Shown in pieces: positions 28,890 to 37,410 of a DNA stretch of 64,000 bases (its first letter is position 1; each line of letters opens with the position of its first letter). The stretch is from Armatimonadota bacterium (GTDB taxonomy: Bacteria > Armatimonadota > Fimbriimonadia > Fimbriimonadales > Fimbriimonadaceae). The position numbers were made by a program, and so were the translations under genes. The DNA is taken from contig JADFMN010000003.1 in the NCBI GenBank assembly GCA_022563855.1, forward strand, positions 62,001 through 126,000, in the 5' to 3' direction. A model generated the notes under the pieces. It ran no database searches. It saw only the letters and a list, made by a program, of their open reading frames with translations, and had not been told where the DNA came from.

Positions 28890-30068
28890 CTACAGAGCTT
28901 CGATCAAAACTGCGGTCGCTTCGCCGCCACCGATGCACGGTGTTGCGATCGCGTACTGTCCGCCGCGCCGACGGAGTTCGTGCAACGCCGTGATGACCAG
29001 GCGCGTTCCCGTCATCCCGATTGGGTGGCCGATGCTGACCGCGCCGCCGTTGACGTTCAGTTTGTCGCTCGGGATGCCAACCTTGTCGGCAACGACGAGC
29101 GCGACGACGCTGAACGCCTCGTTCACTTCGAACAGGTCGATGTCGTCAACAGTTTTGCCGGTGGACTTCAGTAACTTTTCAATCGCGAACGCGGGAGCGG
29201 TGGTGAACCACTCCGGCTCCTGCGCGTGCGACGCGTATCCGACTATCCTACCGATCGGCTTGAGACCGCGCTTTTCGGCCTCTGCGGCGCTCGACAGCAC
29301 CGTCGCGGCCCCTCCGTCGTTGATGCTGCTGGCGTTTCCGGCGGTCGTGACGCCCTCTTTGCCGAACGCTGGCCGCAGTTTGGGCAGCTTCTCCGGCTTT
29401 CCGCGCCCCGGCTCCTCGTCTTGCGAAACCAGGATCGGGTCGCCTCTTCTCTGCGGAATCGAGACCTCCACAATCTCGTCTACAAACTTGCAGGCCTCTT
29501 GTGCCGCCAATGCCTGGGCGTAGCTGTTTGCAGCGAATGTGTCTAACTTTTCCCTGCTAAAGTTGAACTCAGCGGCAGTCTTGTCGCCGCAGGTTCCCAT
29601 GTGGCAGTCGTTGTACGCATCCCAAAGACCGTCGTGGACCATGCTGTCGATGAGCGTTCCGTCGCCGAGCCGGTACCCCTGCCGAGCCTTGTCGAGGATG
29701 TACGGCGCGTTGGTCATGGACTCCATCCCACCGGCGACCATGATCCTGGCGTCGCCGAGCTTGATCGCCTGGGCCGCGAGCATGATCGTCTTCATGCCCG
29801 AGCCGCACACCTTGTTGACCGTCGTGCACGGCACGCTGCTCGGGATTCCCGCGCCGATGCTCGCCTGGCGAGCGGGCGCCTGCCCCTGGCCCGCGCTTAG
29901 CACGTTGCCCATATAAACCTCGTCGATATCAGCTCCGGCGACACCTGCGGATTCGAGCGCCGCCCTGATCGCGATCGAGCCCAGTTCATGGGCCGACATC
30001 GACGCTAGCGCGCCCTGAAACGAGCCGATCGGGGTGCGCTTTCCGCTGAGTAGAACAACGTCTTCCAT
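28890..30068 (-). CDS. acetyl-CoA acetyltransferase (thiolase)
   Basis: Thiolase of 392 aa, normal length. The nucleophile cysteine is in TTVNKVCGSGMKT (about residue 90), the catalytic His in NVNGGAVSIGHPIGMTG, and the second cysteine in CIGGGEATAVLIE near the end. It is closest to biosynthetic thiolases (AtoB/PhaA), which condense two acetyl-CoA. The direction of flux cannot be told. ATG 30068 has an AGAGGA site eight bases upstream. Convergent with queG, 12 bases between stops. Confidence 0.95.
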   Translation of the reverse strand: MEDVVLLSGKRTPIGSFQGALASMSAHELGSIAIRAALESAGVAGADIDEVYMGNVLSAGQGQAPARQASIGAGIPSSVPCTTVNKVCGSGMKTIMLAAQAIKLGDARIMVAGGMESMTNAPYILDKARQGYRLGDGTLIDSMVHDGLWDAYNDCHMGTCGDKTAAEFNFSREKLDTFAANSYAQALAAQEACKFVDEIVEVSIPQRRGDPILVSQDEEPGRGKPEKLPKLRPAFGKEGVTTAGNASSINDGGAATVLSSAAEAEKRGLKPIGRIVGYASHAQEPEWFTTAPAFAIEKLLKSTGKTVDDIDLFEVNEAFSVVALVVADKVGIPSDKLNVNGGAVSIGHPIGMTGTRLVITALHELRRRGGQYAIATPCIGGGEATAVLIEAL

Positions 30069-30182
30069 TCTTCAATTCCTCTGTCTGGAGATTACCTGCC
30101 TGGGAGAGACGCGACCCGGGCTGATGATCCCGCCTCCGCACGGCAACTCCCCTCCCACAGCGACCCCAGAAAGATGGCCGCG

Positions 30183-30253
30183 TCTCCTCTCCCCTTGAGG
30201 GAGAGGATTGAGGAGAGGGGGCGAGACAGAGGCAGTCCCTTCCTCCTTTCCGG
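30183..30253 (+). repeat. GA-rich palindromic dispersed repeat, copy 5
   Basis: CTCCTCTCCCC and GGAGAGGGGG arms with a tail resembling CAGTCC...TTTCC, 5' of the thiolase gene and at the left border of the toxin island. Confidence 0.65.
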
Positions 30254-30266
30254 ACCAGCGCTCCGT

Positions 30267-30294
30267 TGGCTCACGGGCTGTCGCGCCGTTCGCC
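30267..30294 (+). repeat. 28-bp direct repeat, left copy
   Basis: Exact 28-base match to 37957-37984 in the same orientation. The two copies flank 7.7 kb of mosaic toxin-related genes. Confidence 0.75.
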
Positions 30295-30363
30295 TCCGTG
30301 GCAAATAGGCGCGGTTGCACACCGCCGTAGTCGTGTGCGACAAGAGAAATTCCAGAAAAGGGC

Positions 30364-30392
30364 TTGACAAAACAGCGCGACATCACTATCTC
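30364..30392 (+). promoter_or_regulatory. copied RHS promoter (TTGACA-17-TATCTC)
   Basis: TTGACA at 30364-30369 and TATCTC at 30387-30392 with a 17-base spacer. The position and flanking bases match the promoter of the intact RHS gene (40942-40970). Confidence 0.6.
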
Positions 30393-30422
30393 CTTTTTGA
30401 CGGCCGGAATTCGGCTGTGGAG

Positions 30423-30590
30423 ATGAAGATGAAATTGAACGGTAGGGTTGTGAAGAGAGCAAACGCATTTGCGCTCCGCGTGTCTTGCGTCGGACTGTCG
30501 GTGCTGATGGCGTACAGCACGGGCGCCAGCGGATTCAACTACCTCGCTCGGCTGACGCCTTCTTCGGTACCTGCTGGCTCGGTACCGTAG
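30423..30590 (+). pseudogene. 5' fragment of an RHS gene (signal peptide only)
   Basis: Codes for the signal-peptide region of the intact RHS protein almost unchanged (KLNGRVVKRANAFALR, then LSVLMAYSTGASGFNYLARL), with its promoter. Identity stops abruptly at about 30555. Only about ten unrelated codons follow before a stop at 30590. It is thus the detached front end of an RHS gene; a short exported peptide could still be made. Confidence 0.8.
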
Positions 30591-30618
30591 CGTCGAATAG
30601 GCTCTGCTAAAATGAGGA

Positions 30619-33042
30619 ATGGCGAGGTGCGTCCTTGTAGCGTCACATCCTGATGGAAGCGCGATGTGCACTGAGAAGTGCAGGTGTGTCTTCGCTCCTC
30701 TTGGCGGGGTCGCCGTGGAGGAACGCCGGAAGTGCGTGTACCTGTTCCGTGGGACTTCAACTGCTCTTGATGCGGCCAGGTCGCTAAGAGAGGCTGTCGG
30801 CGAGGATGCGCCCGTCACGATAGCCCTCGCAGAGATCGGCCAGTACACGACCGGGCGGTGGATTTCAAAGCTGTCCGAGGTCTCGTCCAAGGCAGTTCCC
30901 GGCAGCTTGCTCGGGGTCGGCGAGATCGTCGAAAAGCTCACAAAGGTCATCGACCCCGGGGAGACTCAGGAACTTGGGCGTCACTCCTTCAGCGACCTGA
31001 GTCCGCCAGAGCGCGTTATTGCGTTCGACGTTCATTTCATGTACCCCGAGAAACCTGGACTGAAGGGCCTGGACCTGTACGACCACACCTTACCTACTCT
31101 GTTCGACTCGTTCGTGGGGCGCGAAAGCCTCATGGACAGAATCGAACTGTCGATCCGGGCGAGTCGGCTGGTAACCCTCACCGGATGCGGAGGGGCGGGA
31201 AAAACAAGGCTTGCGACCCAGGCTGCCGCGCGGATTCTTGGCGAAGGAGTGGAGATCTGTAGAATCGTCTACCTTGCGCCGGTGACAGGAGTAGACAGCG
31301 TAGGTCAGGCCTTGGCCGACCAGTGTGGCGTGACCGGCGGGGGCGTCGATGCGGTCGTTGACGAGTTCCGCTCGAAGTCTTGCCTGTTCGTCGTGGACAA
31401 CTGCGAGCACGTCCTTGCAGGCGCGCGGTCTGCGATCCTCGACATACTCTCGCACGTTCCAAGGTCACAGGTGATCGCGACCTCGCGCGAAGCGCTCAGC
31501 GTCGGTGGCGAGATCGTTATCGAAGTGCCTCCTCTGCCGGAAGCTAGAAGCCTGTTCATCGAGCGCGTGCAAGAGCGAAGGGCAATCTACGATCCCGATC
31601 TGGCGGAACTCGACCTTATAGACGAGATATGCTCAAGGGTAGCCGGTCTGCCTCTTGCTATTGAGCATGCTGCCGGGCACTCGTCAGTAATTGGCGTTAG
31701 TGAGTGCCTTGCTCGGCTGAAGATAGGACTAAAGGACCTCCGTATGGACGGCGAAGACAGGCACCTGACTATGGAAGCGACGATAAGGTGGAGCTATGAC
31801 CTGCTGGATCAGGATGAGCGCGAGTCCGCGGAAATCCTCGCTGGCTTCAGCAGTTCTTTTCAGCTCGTAGACGCCGAGGAAGTGCTTTTTCGCGAGTCAG
31901 CCTACATCGTACTGACCGCCCTGGTCAGGAAGAGCCTGGTCGTGAGGTCGTTCGACAAGGAAGGCCAGCCTTGGTTCCACATGCTGGCGCCCGTCCGGGA
32001 GTATTCGATTTCTCGACCATCCGAAATCCGTTCACAAAGGATGCGAGATTACGTTGAGCGGCTGATCAACGAGGCGTATGCCTACTCCGAAGGTGAGAAG
32101 ACGGACAGAGACTTCAGATTCCTTGCCAAGAGGTATGCGACTGTCCGAACTATTCTCCAAGAGATCGTCTCGACGGGCGATCCGGCTGGCAAGTCTCTCT
32201 GCACAAAGATGACGAGGTTTTGGACCGAGTACGGGCACGTTTTCGACGGTATCCGGCTTATTACGGAATGCTTGCTCGATCAGTCTGGCGAGTATTCTCC
32301 GGAGGCGGACAACGCGCTTGCCGTCATGCTATGGGTCAATGGCGACTTCGACGAAGCCGAGGGGCAGTTCAGGCTGTTGTTGGAGGAAGCCCGAAAGCGA
32401 AACGACAACCTTTGGGTGGCGAGCGTGCTATCTAACCTCGGAAGTCTGAAGAACCAAAAAGGTGAGTACGAAGAGGCGCGGCAGTATCTGGTGGAAGCGT
32501 TCAACTTGCTGCTAGTCGAAGGCGACGTTCCACGATGGGCGAAGAGTGCCGGCAACCTTGCTAATCTGCTTTTGCAGATAGGCGAGTACGGGGAGGCGGT
32601 CAGTGTCCTGGAGCGAACGCTCTCGACCGATGGCGGTTTAATCCCGGTCGAGACAATCCACATGCTAAGGCTGAATCTTTGTGATGCGCTCAGGCTCACG
32701 TCGAATGTAGCAGAGTGCGTTGGTATACTTGATCTGTTGATTGCATCTGGCATGGACAATCCGGCAACTGCGGCTCCAACCGTACTAAGGCTCTCGCTGG
32801 TGCTGTGCCTAACTGAACGCTACGAACAGGCCGCTAGAACGCTCGGGGTGGCGAAAGTGCTGTACGAGGAGATTGAAGGCGCCGGATTCGCACCTCGGCA
32901 GGGGATGGTCGACGAGATCGAGGATAGTCTGAGGGACGCACTGTCCGAGGATCGCTGGCGGGAGCTTGAGCTTGTCGGCAAGCTCTTGAGTCCTGAGGAC
33001 GTACTTCCTGCCGTCATGGACCTTTTAAGGGACATTTCGTAG
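30619..33042 (+). CDS. STAND NTPase with TPR repeats and a cyclase-derived N-terminus
   Basis: A large signal-transduction ATPase (807 aa). Residues about 117-170 (LGRHSFSDLSPPERVIAFDV, then LPTLFDSFVGRE) match the linker that joins class III adenylate cyclase domains to STAND ATPases, but no cyclase catalytic motif is left upstream. NTPase motifs: Walker A GCGGAGKT (189-196), Walker B LFVVDNCEHV, sensor TSREAL, GLPLAIE. TPR-like helices fill about 560-770. TAAAAT lies five bases before ATG 30619. It is embedded in broken RHS parts, which suggests insertion. Role possibly regulatory or defensive (inference). Confidence 0.82.
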   Translation: MARCVLVASHPDGSAMCTEKCRCVFAPLGGVAVEERRKCVYLFRGTSTALDAARSLREAVGEDAPVTIALAEIGQYTTGRWISKLSEVSSKAVPGSLLGVGEIVEKLTKVIDPGETQELGRHSFSDLSPPERVIAFDVHFMYPEKPGLKGLDLYDHTLPTLFDSFVGRESLMDRIELSIRASRLVTLTGCGGAGKTRLATQAAARILGEGVEICRIVYLAPVTGVDSVGQALADQCGVTGGGVDAVVDEFRSKSCLFVVDNCEHVLAGARSAILDILSHVPRSQVIATSREALSVGGEIVIEVPPLPEARSLFIERVQERRAIYDPDLAELDLIDEICSRVAGLPLAIEHAAGHSSVIGVSECLARLKIGLKDLRMDGEDRHLTMEATIRWSYDLLDQDERESAEILAGFSSSFQLVDAEEVLFRESAYIVLTALVRKSLVVRSFDKEGQPWFHMLAPVREYSISRPSEIRSQRMRDYVERLINEAYAYSEGEKTDRDFRFLAKRYATVRTILQEIVSTGDPAGKSLCTKMTRFWTEYGHVFDGIRLITECLLDQSGEYSPEADNALAVMLWVNGDFDEAEGQFRLLLEEARKRNDNLWVASVLSNLGSLKNQKGEYEEARQYLVEAFNLLLVEGDVPRWAKSAGNLANLLLQIGEYGEAVSVLERTLSTDGGLIPVETIHMLRLNLCDALRLTSNVAECVGILDLLIASGMDNPATAAPTVLRLSLVLCLTERYEQAARTLGVAKVLYEEIEGAGFAPRQGMVDEIEDSLRDALSEDRWRELELVGKLLSPEDVLPAVMDLLRDIS

Positions 33043-33062
33043 CTTCGACTCAGAACTGTGCG

Positions 33063-33068
33063 TATAAT
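33063..33068 (+). promoter_or_regulatory. -10 box TATAAT of the 148-aa gene
   Basis: TATAAT 41 bases before ATG 33110. The leader carries an AGAGGTGA ribosome site, so this gene is not leaderless. Confidence 0.55.
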
Positions 33069-33109
33069 GGGTCGGTCGCTTCGGCGATCAACTAAGAGGT
33101 GAAACAGAA

Positions 33110-33556
33110 ATGAATATACCAACTTTTATTGGAAACGGCATCAGCCCAATCACGAGCACACCGCCACCAAACGTGGCTCCGACTTCAGCAGGCTACAGCA
33201 CCTCATTTGGCGCGGTGGAAGTGCTGCTGTCAATGACACAGCCTATTCCGCCCCTGGTCGACGAGGGGCAACTGCCCTCGTTCAACCTCACTTACCACTT
33301 CGAGGAGTTCTATCTTGAGATCCAGAACGGAGTTGTAAACAGGGTCGATATCGCAGGTCAGACCATAGACTGGTCGGCCTCCGAACTTAACCAGGACGGC
33401 ACGATCAGCGTCGATCTGGGAGTTATCAGACCGTACGACCTGGTGGGCAAGTCGTACCTTGGGGAGAAGTACACGTTTCTTTCCTGCGATGCTGTCTTGA
33501 TTGAGAACGGAGTGCCCAAGCCAGTATCATGGGTGGTGCGGATGAAGCACTCATAG
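33110..33556 (+). CDS. unknown protein, 148 aa
   Basis: No family was recognised. The N-terminus is rich in Pro, Thr and Ser without a signal peptide. The rest alternates beta-strands (FNLTYHFEEFYLEIQNGVV, DIAGQTIDWSASELNQDG). It has its own promoter and ribosome site and ends at a strong intrinsic terminator, so it is a complete transcription unit. It lies between the STAND ATPase and the AlbA_2 gene. A partner or sensed ligand of one of them is possible but unproven. Confidence 0.65.
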   Translation: MNIPTFIGNGISPITSTPPPNVAPTSAGYSTSFGAVEVLLSMTQPIPPLVDEGQLPSFNLTYHFEEFYLEIQNGVVNRVDIAGQTIDWSASELNQDGTISVDLGVIRPYDLVGKSYLGEKYTFLSCDAVLIENGVPKPVSWVVRMKHS

Positions 33557-33581
33557 TAGCGGCTTCGTTCCGAAACTTGAG

Positions 33582-33608
33582 GGGCACCGGCAATCCGGTG
33601 CCCTTTTT
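33582..33608 (+). terminator. intrinsic terminator after the 148-aa gene
   Basis: GGGCACCGG-CAAT-CCGGTGCCC, a perfect nine-pair stem with a four-base loop, is followed by TTTTT. It ends three bases before the next start codon at 33612. Confidence 0.85.
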
Positions 33609-33611
33609 AAT

Positions 33612-34127
33612 ATGGATGAAGCCAGCGAAGACAGATCCGTAGAATCAAGCAGACTTGAGTACAAGTCTGCGCTGCTTTGGAACAAGAGGAGCGGTCGAAA
33701 GGACGGAGACCTGCGTGCTGGTGTGCTTAGGACGATCGCAGCGTTCGCCAACTCGGACGGAGGCGATCTCATTATTGGAATTGCAGACGACGGGTCCGTT
33801 CACGGCATCGACGACGAAGTAGCCGAGCTGTTTCAAGACAAGCACCTCGACAGATACGAGGCTCTGTTGCACGAACACGTAAGGAACTCCCTGTATCCTC
33901 ACCCACACGCGGGCTACACGGTCTCGATGGAGATGCGGGGAAAACGGACTGTCTGCGTCGTCGGCGTCTCGGCGATACCCGGCGTCACGTACGTCGTCAG
34001 CAAGAACGAATCGGGAAAGAAGCAGCACGAAGTTTACGTCCGAACAGGAAATAGGACGATTCGGCTAGTAGATGTCGATCGAGACCGATTCGTAACGTCC
34101 CGCCTCGGTGGCACTTGGCCTTTTTGA
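33612..34127 (+). CDS. AlbA_2 (Schlafen-like) domain protein
   Basis: A 171-aa protein made almost wholly of an AlbA_2 domain. Motifs are ESSRLEYKSALLW near residue 14, then LRTIAAFANSDGGDLIIGI and GSVHGID. Such domains are found alone or fused in putative DNA-binding or ATP-binding regulators and in some defence genes. No second domain is present. The ATG follows directly on a terminator, so it needs a promoter within or just before that hairpin, or depends on readthrough. It ends about 30 bases before the subtilisin scrap. Confidence 0.8.
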   Translation: MDEASEDRSVESSRLEYKSALLWNKRSGRKDGDLRAGVLRTIAAFANSDGGDLIIGIADDGSVHGIDDEVAELFQDKHLDRYEALLHEHVRNSLYPHPHAGYTVSMEMRGKRTVCVVGVSAIPGVTYVVSKNESGKKQHEVYVRTGNRTIRLVDVDRDRFVTSRLGGTWPF

Positions 34128-34160
34128 GATTCGCGCGAAGGAACACACAAGCTCAGACCA

Positions 34161-34292
34161 CTAAGTCTTGACGAATGAGTTGGCCGGTGTCACGCCCTTC
34201 CAGGTGAGGACTGTCGCGGACATGTTTTTGACAGCGGTCGTATAGGTCGCAGTCGGAGCGTTTCGAAGTTGGAACTTTACGGTGCCGTCCGA
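34161..34292 (-). pseudogene. 3' fragment of the subtilisin gene
   Basis: The minus strand codes for a 43-residue copy of the C-terminus of the subtilisin at 38984-40729. SDGTVKFQLRNAPTATYTT here equals SDGTVTFQLRNAPAATYTT there, and both end in a Thr codon and TAG. It abuts the RHS 3' half without a gap. Confidence 0.85.
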
Positions 34293-35739
34293 GACGGTCG
34301 CATTCGAGCCCCGTTCGCGGCCTCTTTCGGTGATCGTCTGGGATTCTTTGGGCGTTGAGATCGAGCGGAAGGAGTACGTCTGGGACGTCGCCTCGCGGGT
34401 GACCGACGCGCTAGAGGGCGGGGTGTGGTCCGCGTACTCGTTCGACGCCATCGACCAGCTGATCGCCGAGGCGAAGCCGTCTGTCAGCTACTCCGCTTCG
34501 TACTCGTTCGACGCGAACGGAAACCGTCTTTCCCGCACGGTCAACGGCGTTACCGAGACGTACGCCTACGACGACGCGGACAAGCTGCTCTCGATCACCG
34601 GCGGGTTCAACCCGCGCACGTACTCCTACGACCTTGCTGGCCGCACGACCGCTATCTCCGGGGTCGGCGGCACGACGCAGTTCGACTACGACTACGACGG
34701 CCAGGTGACGCAGATCACGTACCCGAGCTTGGCGACGGATTCCTTCACGTACAACGGTCTCGGCGCGCGGGCGACTTCATCGGGCGTCAGCGGTTCTCGC
34801 ACTTTCAAGCGGGGCGGGCTAAGCGTCACCTCGCCTGTTCTTTCGGACGGGGTCGCGCAGTACACGCCGGGGATCTCGCGCCGCGAGAACGAGGTCTCGA
34901 CGTTCCAGCACTCGGGTCTGAAGAACGCCTCCGCGCAGTCTTCCGCTTCCGGGGCGGTCACCGCCTCGCGCGTCTACGACGCCTACGGCAACCTCGTGTC
35001 CTCGACCGGCACCTGGCAAGGGCCGTTCGGCTACGGCGGCGCCTTCGGCTACCAGGAGGAGGCCAACGGCCTCAAGCTCCTCGGCCACCGCTACTACGAC
35101 CCCGACACCGGGCGATTTCTGACCCCCGATCCGATTGGAAGTGGACGGAATTGGTACGCCTACATAGACAACAGTCCTGTCAGCGGATTTGACGCGTCAG
35201 GGTTGGTTCGAATCGATATTGCAGCTGGTGCTGCAGCGACAGCGGAGGAGGCGTCCCTTTGGCGCGCGGTGTACACGCTGATTCCAAACTGGCTCAGATG
35301 GCTCGCCGGTGCAGGACCGGGTGTTGGCGTCACAGCAAGCCAGATTGGACGACATGCTGTACGATCTGGCAGGCTTCCGCAACTCGCGCGTCAAGCTGGA
35401 GAGACGGCCAGAGGATACGGCTTCCGCTTTCACCAGTTAGGGAAGCGGTTCCAGACGGACACGCTGAGGCTTGATAAGGTGATCGAAGGTACGAGAATGA
35501 GACCGGACATTCTGGATAAAACAACAAAGACGATTATCGAGATAAAGCCGTCCAACGCCCGGCAGATCGGCGTGGGCACTAATCAGTTGCAAAGATACCT
35601 TGAGGCAGCACAGCGCGCGTATGGAGGCGATTGGAAGGGGCAGGTATGGACCTACGATATGCCGCCTCCCGTCCAGTTCAACATTCCCAGAACCATCGGC
35701 GGTTTCGGATCGTTTGCCAACAGTGGCTTCTTCAATTAG
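34282..35739 (+). CDS. 5'-truncated RHS protein with nuclease-like C-terminal tip
   Basis: RHS/YD-repeat 3' half (up to 485 codons). Residues about 9-285 are nearly identical to the end of the intact RHS core at 41004-45152, including RYYDPDTGRFLTPDPIGSGR. The tip after the core differs completely. It contains RPDILDKTTKTIIEIKP, an Asp...ExK arrangement followed by Gln residues (TNQLQRYLEAAQ), which suggests a PD-(D/E)xK nuclease toxin (inference). There is no signal peptide. The 5' edge is fused to the subtilisin scrap, so it may be a silent tip cassette. Confidence 0.75.
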   Translation: MPSETVAFEPRSRPLSVIVWDSLGVEIERKEYVWDVASRVTDALEGGVWSAYSFDAIDQLIAEAKPSVSYSASYSFDANGNRLSRTVNGVTETYAYDDADKLLSITGGFNPRTYSYDLAGRTTAISGVGGTTQFDYDYDGQVTQITYPSLATDSFTYNGLGARATSSGVSGSRTFKRGGLSVTSPVLSDGVAQYTPGISRRENEVSTFQHSGLKNASAQSSASGAVTASRVYDAYGNLVSSTGTWQGPFGYGGAFGYQEEANGLKLLGHRYYDPDTGRFLTPDPIGSGRNWYAYIDNSPVSGFDASGLVRIDIAAGAAATAEEASLWRAVYTLIPNWLRWLAGAGPGVGVTASQIGRHAVRSGRLPQLARQAGETARGYGFRFHQLGKRFQTDTLRLDKVIEGTRMRPDILDKTTKTIIEIKPSNARQIGVGTNQLQRYLEAAQRAYGGDWKGQVWTYDMPPPVQFNIPRTIGGFGSFANSGFFN

Positions 35740-35757
35740 CTGGAGTAGTATTTAGAT

Positions 35758-36279
35758 ATGGACTCAGACAATGTCAACGAGGCCCGAGAGGCGATCGAGA
35801 GCACGGTCAAGCGGTACTTCGTCGGAGTGCGGGGGTTCAGGATCCGCAGGCGGCACTACTTCAAGAATCTTGACGGTGTTCAACACGCCGCCTTTCTCGC
35901 AAGAGGTTCGTACGGCCCGGACTACGATATGGACTACCAAGCGACCTTGCTGTGTGGCGAAGACAGTGATCTCAAGTCATACGCAAGAGTGTCAGATATC
36001 TTCGGCGGCATCGGTTGGCTGAGCGGGCGGAAACCAGGAGTACTTGAGATAATGGACGCGGCTATCGAAATGCCAGTGCTAGCTCGAATCAACCGTATCC
36101 AGACCTTATTGGAAGAGGATGCGGAAAAGTGGTATAGCCGCGTCAGTACGCCCGAAGACCTCCGGAAAACGATCAGAGAGGCTTGGCACGACAAACTCAA
36201 GAACTACATTCCGATGGCAAAGGGAGCGCTGAAAGTCGGCATCGACCCGTGGCCAGAGGGCAAGCCCGACTACATCTGA
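35758..36279 (+). CDS. candidate immunity protein of the nuclease-like tip (paralogue 1)
   Basis: A 173-aa soluble protein starting 18 bases after the RHS-tip stop, the usual place for an immunity gene. It is highly similar to the gene at 37411-37932, sharing STVKRYFVGVRG, YFKNL, LQTLL-like RIQTLLEEDAEKWYSRVSTP, and KGALKVGIDPWPE. The middle (about 45-65) differs, as expected for a toxin-contact surface. No known immunity family was recognised. Assignment rests on position and duplication. Confidence 0.65.
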   Translation: MDSDNVNEAREAIESTVKRYFVGVRGFRIRRRHYFKNLDGVQHAAFLARGSYGPDYDMDYQATLLCGEDSDLKSYARVSDIFGGIGWLSGRKPGVLEIMDAAIEMPVLARINRIQTLLEEDAEKWYSRVSTPEDLRKTIREAWHDKLKNYIPMAKGALKVGIDPWPEGKPDYI

Positions 36280-36419
36280 CTACAAAATGACTACCGCGCC
36301 TCGTGACCGTTCATTATTCGCATGGCCGATCGCATTCCCCGTGTTTATGTCGGAATGTTCTTGGGCGGTTCGGTAGGCGTAATGTATATGATAGCACTCG
36401 AGTAATACTGTAGGCGAGA

Positions 36420-37298
36420 ATGAATGTCATCCATAGGACTTGGAACCGATTCTGGGGATTGATCACTGAGAAGCGCGACATGAGCGCCCTTGACGCGGCG
36501 ATTCTGGAAGCCTTCGTCCGTCGGTTACCGCCGAGCCTCGGCGACATCGCGCAGGATCAAATTTCTGCGATCACGCGAGTTGCACATAAACCAGCGGACC
36601 AGTGGATCGGTCTAGTCCTAGGTCGGCGTTCTGCAAGATCGGAGCTGCCGATGTTTCCAAATCGCTATCCATCTAGCACCGCGGCGTTTGTTTTTGGTGC
36701 CTCTGGTGGTAACGATTACCGAGCCAATATTGTCGTAAATTGCGGGCTACTTGACTCGATCGCACTGTCGGAGCCGCCGGGAGATTTGCCGACCGATGTC
36801 TCAGCGGAGAACTTCGAAGTCGTGTTGGTGAACGATCTTGATACTCCAGGCGAGAACCCCGAGGCAATACCCATCGATCAGCTCGAAAGCGCGCAGGCTA
36901 GATCGTTCTCGGAATCTCACCATGCGACAGAGTTTTTTCCACCGAAAAGCCAAGAGATCGTTGATGCATACCAGAGATTTCTCGGGTCGCCATTGCCTGC
37001 GGATTTCTTGCAGCTCGTCGAACACGTCGATGGCTTCAAGACTGAGCATTGGGATTTCCTCGGTGTATCCGGCCGGATCATGGTTTGGCCAACACGTGAG
37101 TGCATCAAGTCTATTGCGGAGGACGACGAGTGCTTGTTCGGCATCTGTTTCGTCGCAGACGACAGAGAGGGACGTTACTATCTGTTAAGCGAGGTAGACG
37201 CGGACCTACAGCCGCTGGAAACCGACCTGCGCGGAGCGCTTGTAGAGCTGGAATCTCATTTGAAGGATTACCATGCCGATATTGCTGGCGAAGAGTAG
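36420..37298 (+). CDS. SUKH/SMI1-KNR4-like protein, candidate immunity protein
   Basis: A 292-aa soluble protein. The C-terminal half (about 170-285) has the SUKH pattern: VDAYQRFLGSPLPADFLQLV, then HVDGFKTEHWDFLGV and a late beta-rich stretch. SUKH proteins are common immunity proteins of polymorphic nuclease toxins. The N-terminal 150 residues resemble nothing I know. It sits between the two candidate immunity paralogues. No toxin of its own lies directly upstream, so it may be a leftover immunity gene. Confidence 0.65.
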   Translation: MNVIHRTWNRFWGLITEKRDMSALDAAILEAFVRRLPPSLGDIAQDQISAITRVAHKPADQWIGLVLGRRSARSELPMFPNRYPSSTAAFVFGASGGNDYRANIVVNCGLLDSIALSEPPGDLPTDVSAENFEVVLVNDLDTPGENPEAIPIDQLESAQARSFSESHHATEFFPPKSQEIVDAYQRFLGSPLPADFLQLVEHVDGFKTEHWDFLGVSGRIMVWPTRECIKSIAEDDECLFGICFVADDREGRYYLLSEVDADLQPLETDLRGALVELESHLKDYHADIAGEE

Positions 37299-37320
37299 TT
37301 GGGACAGGACGCAGCTCAGC

Positions 37321-37392
37321 CCCGATCCTCTTCCTATTACCGGCAGCATCGGCGGCTTCCGCTCTTTCGCGACCAGCGGCTACATGAAATAG
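37321..37392 (+). pseudogene. 3' scrap of an RHS toxin tip
   Basis: An open stretch ends IGGFRSFATSGYMK-stop, matching IGGFGSFANSGFFN-stop at the end of the nuclease-tip gene (35739). It is followed by a paralogue of the same candidate immunity gene. This is the tail of a second, deleted toxin cassette. Confidence 0.75.
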
Positions 37393-37410
37393 CCGGAGTA
37401 TCATCAAGGC

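Noticed and set aside
30072-30950. 292-codon minus-strand frame over the GA-rich repeat and ATPase 5' end
   Set aside because: Composed of repeat-derived sequence (NPLPQGERR-like) and antisense to the ATPase gene; no start signals.
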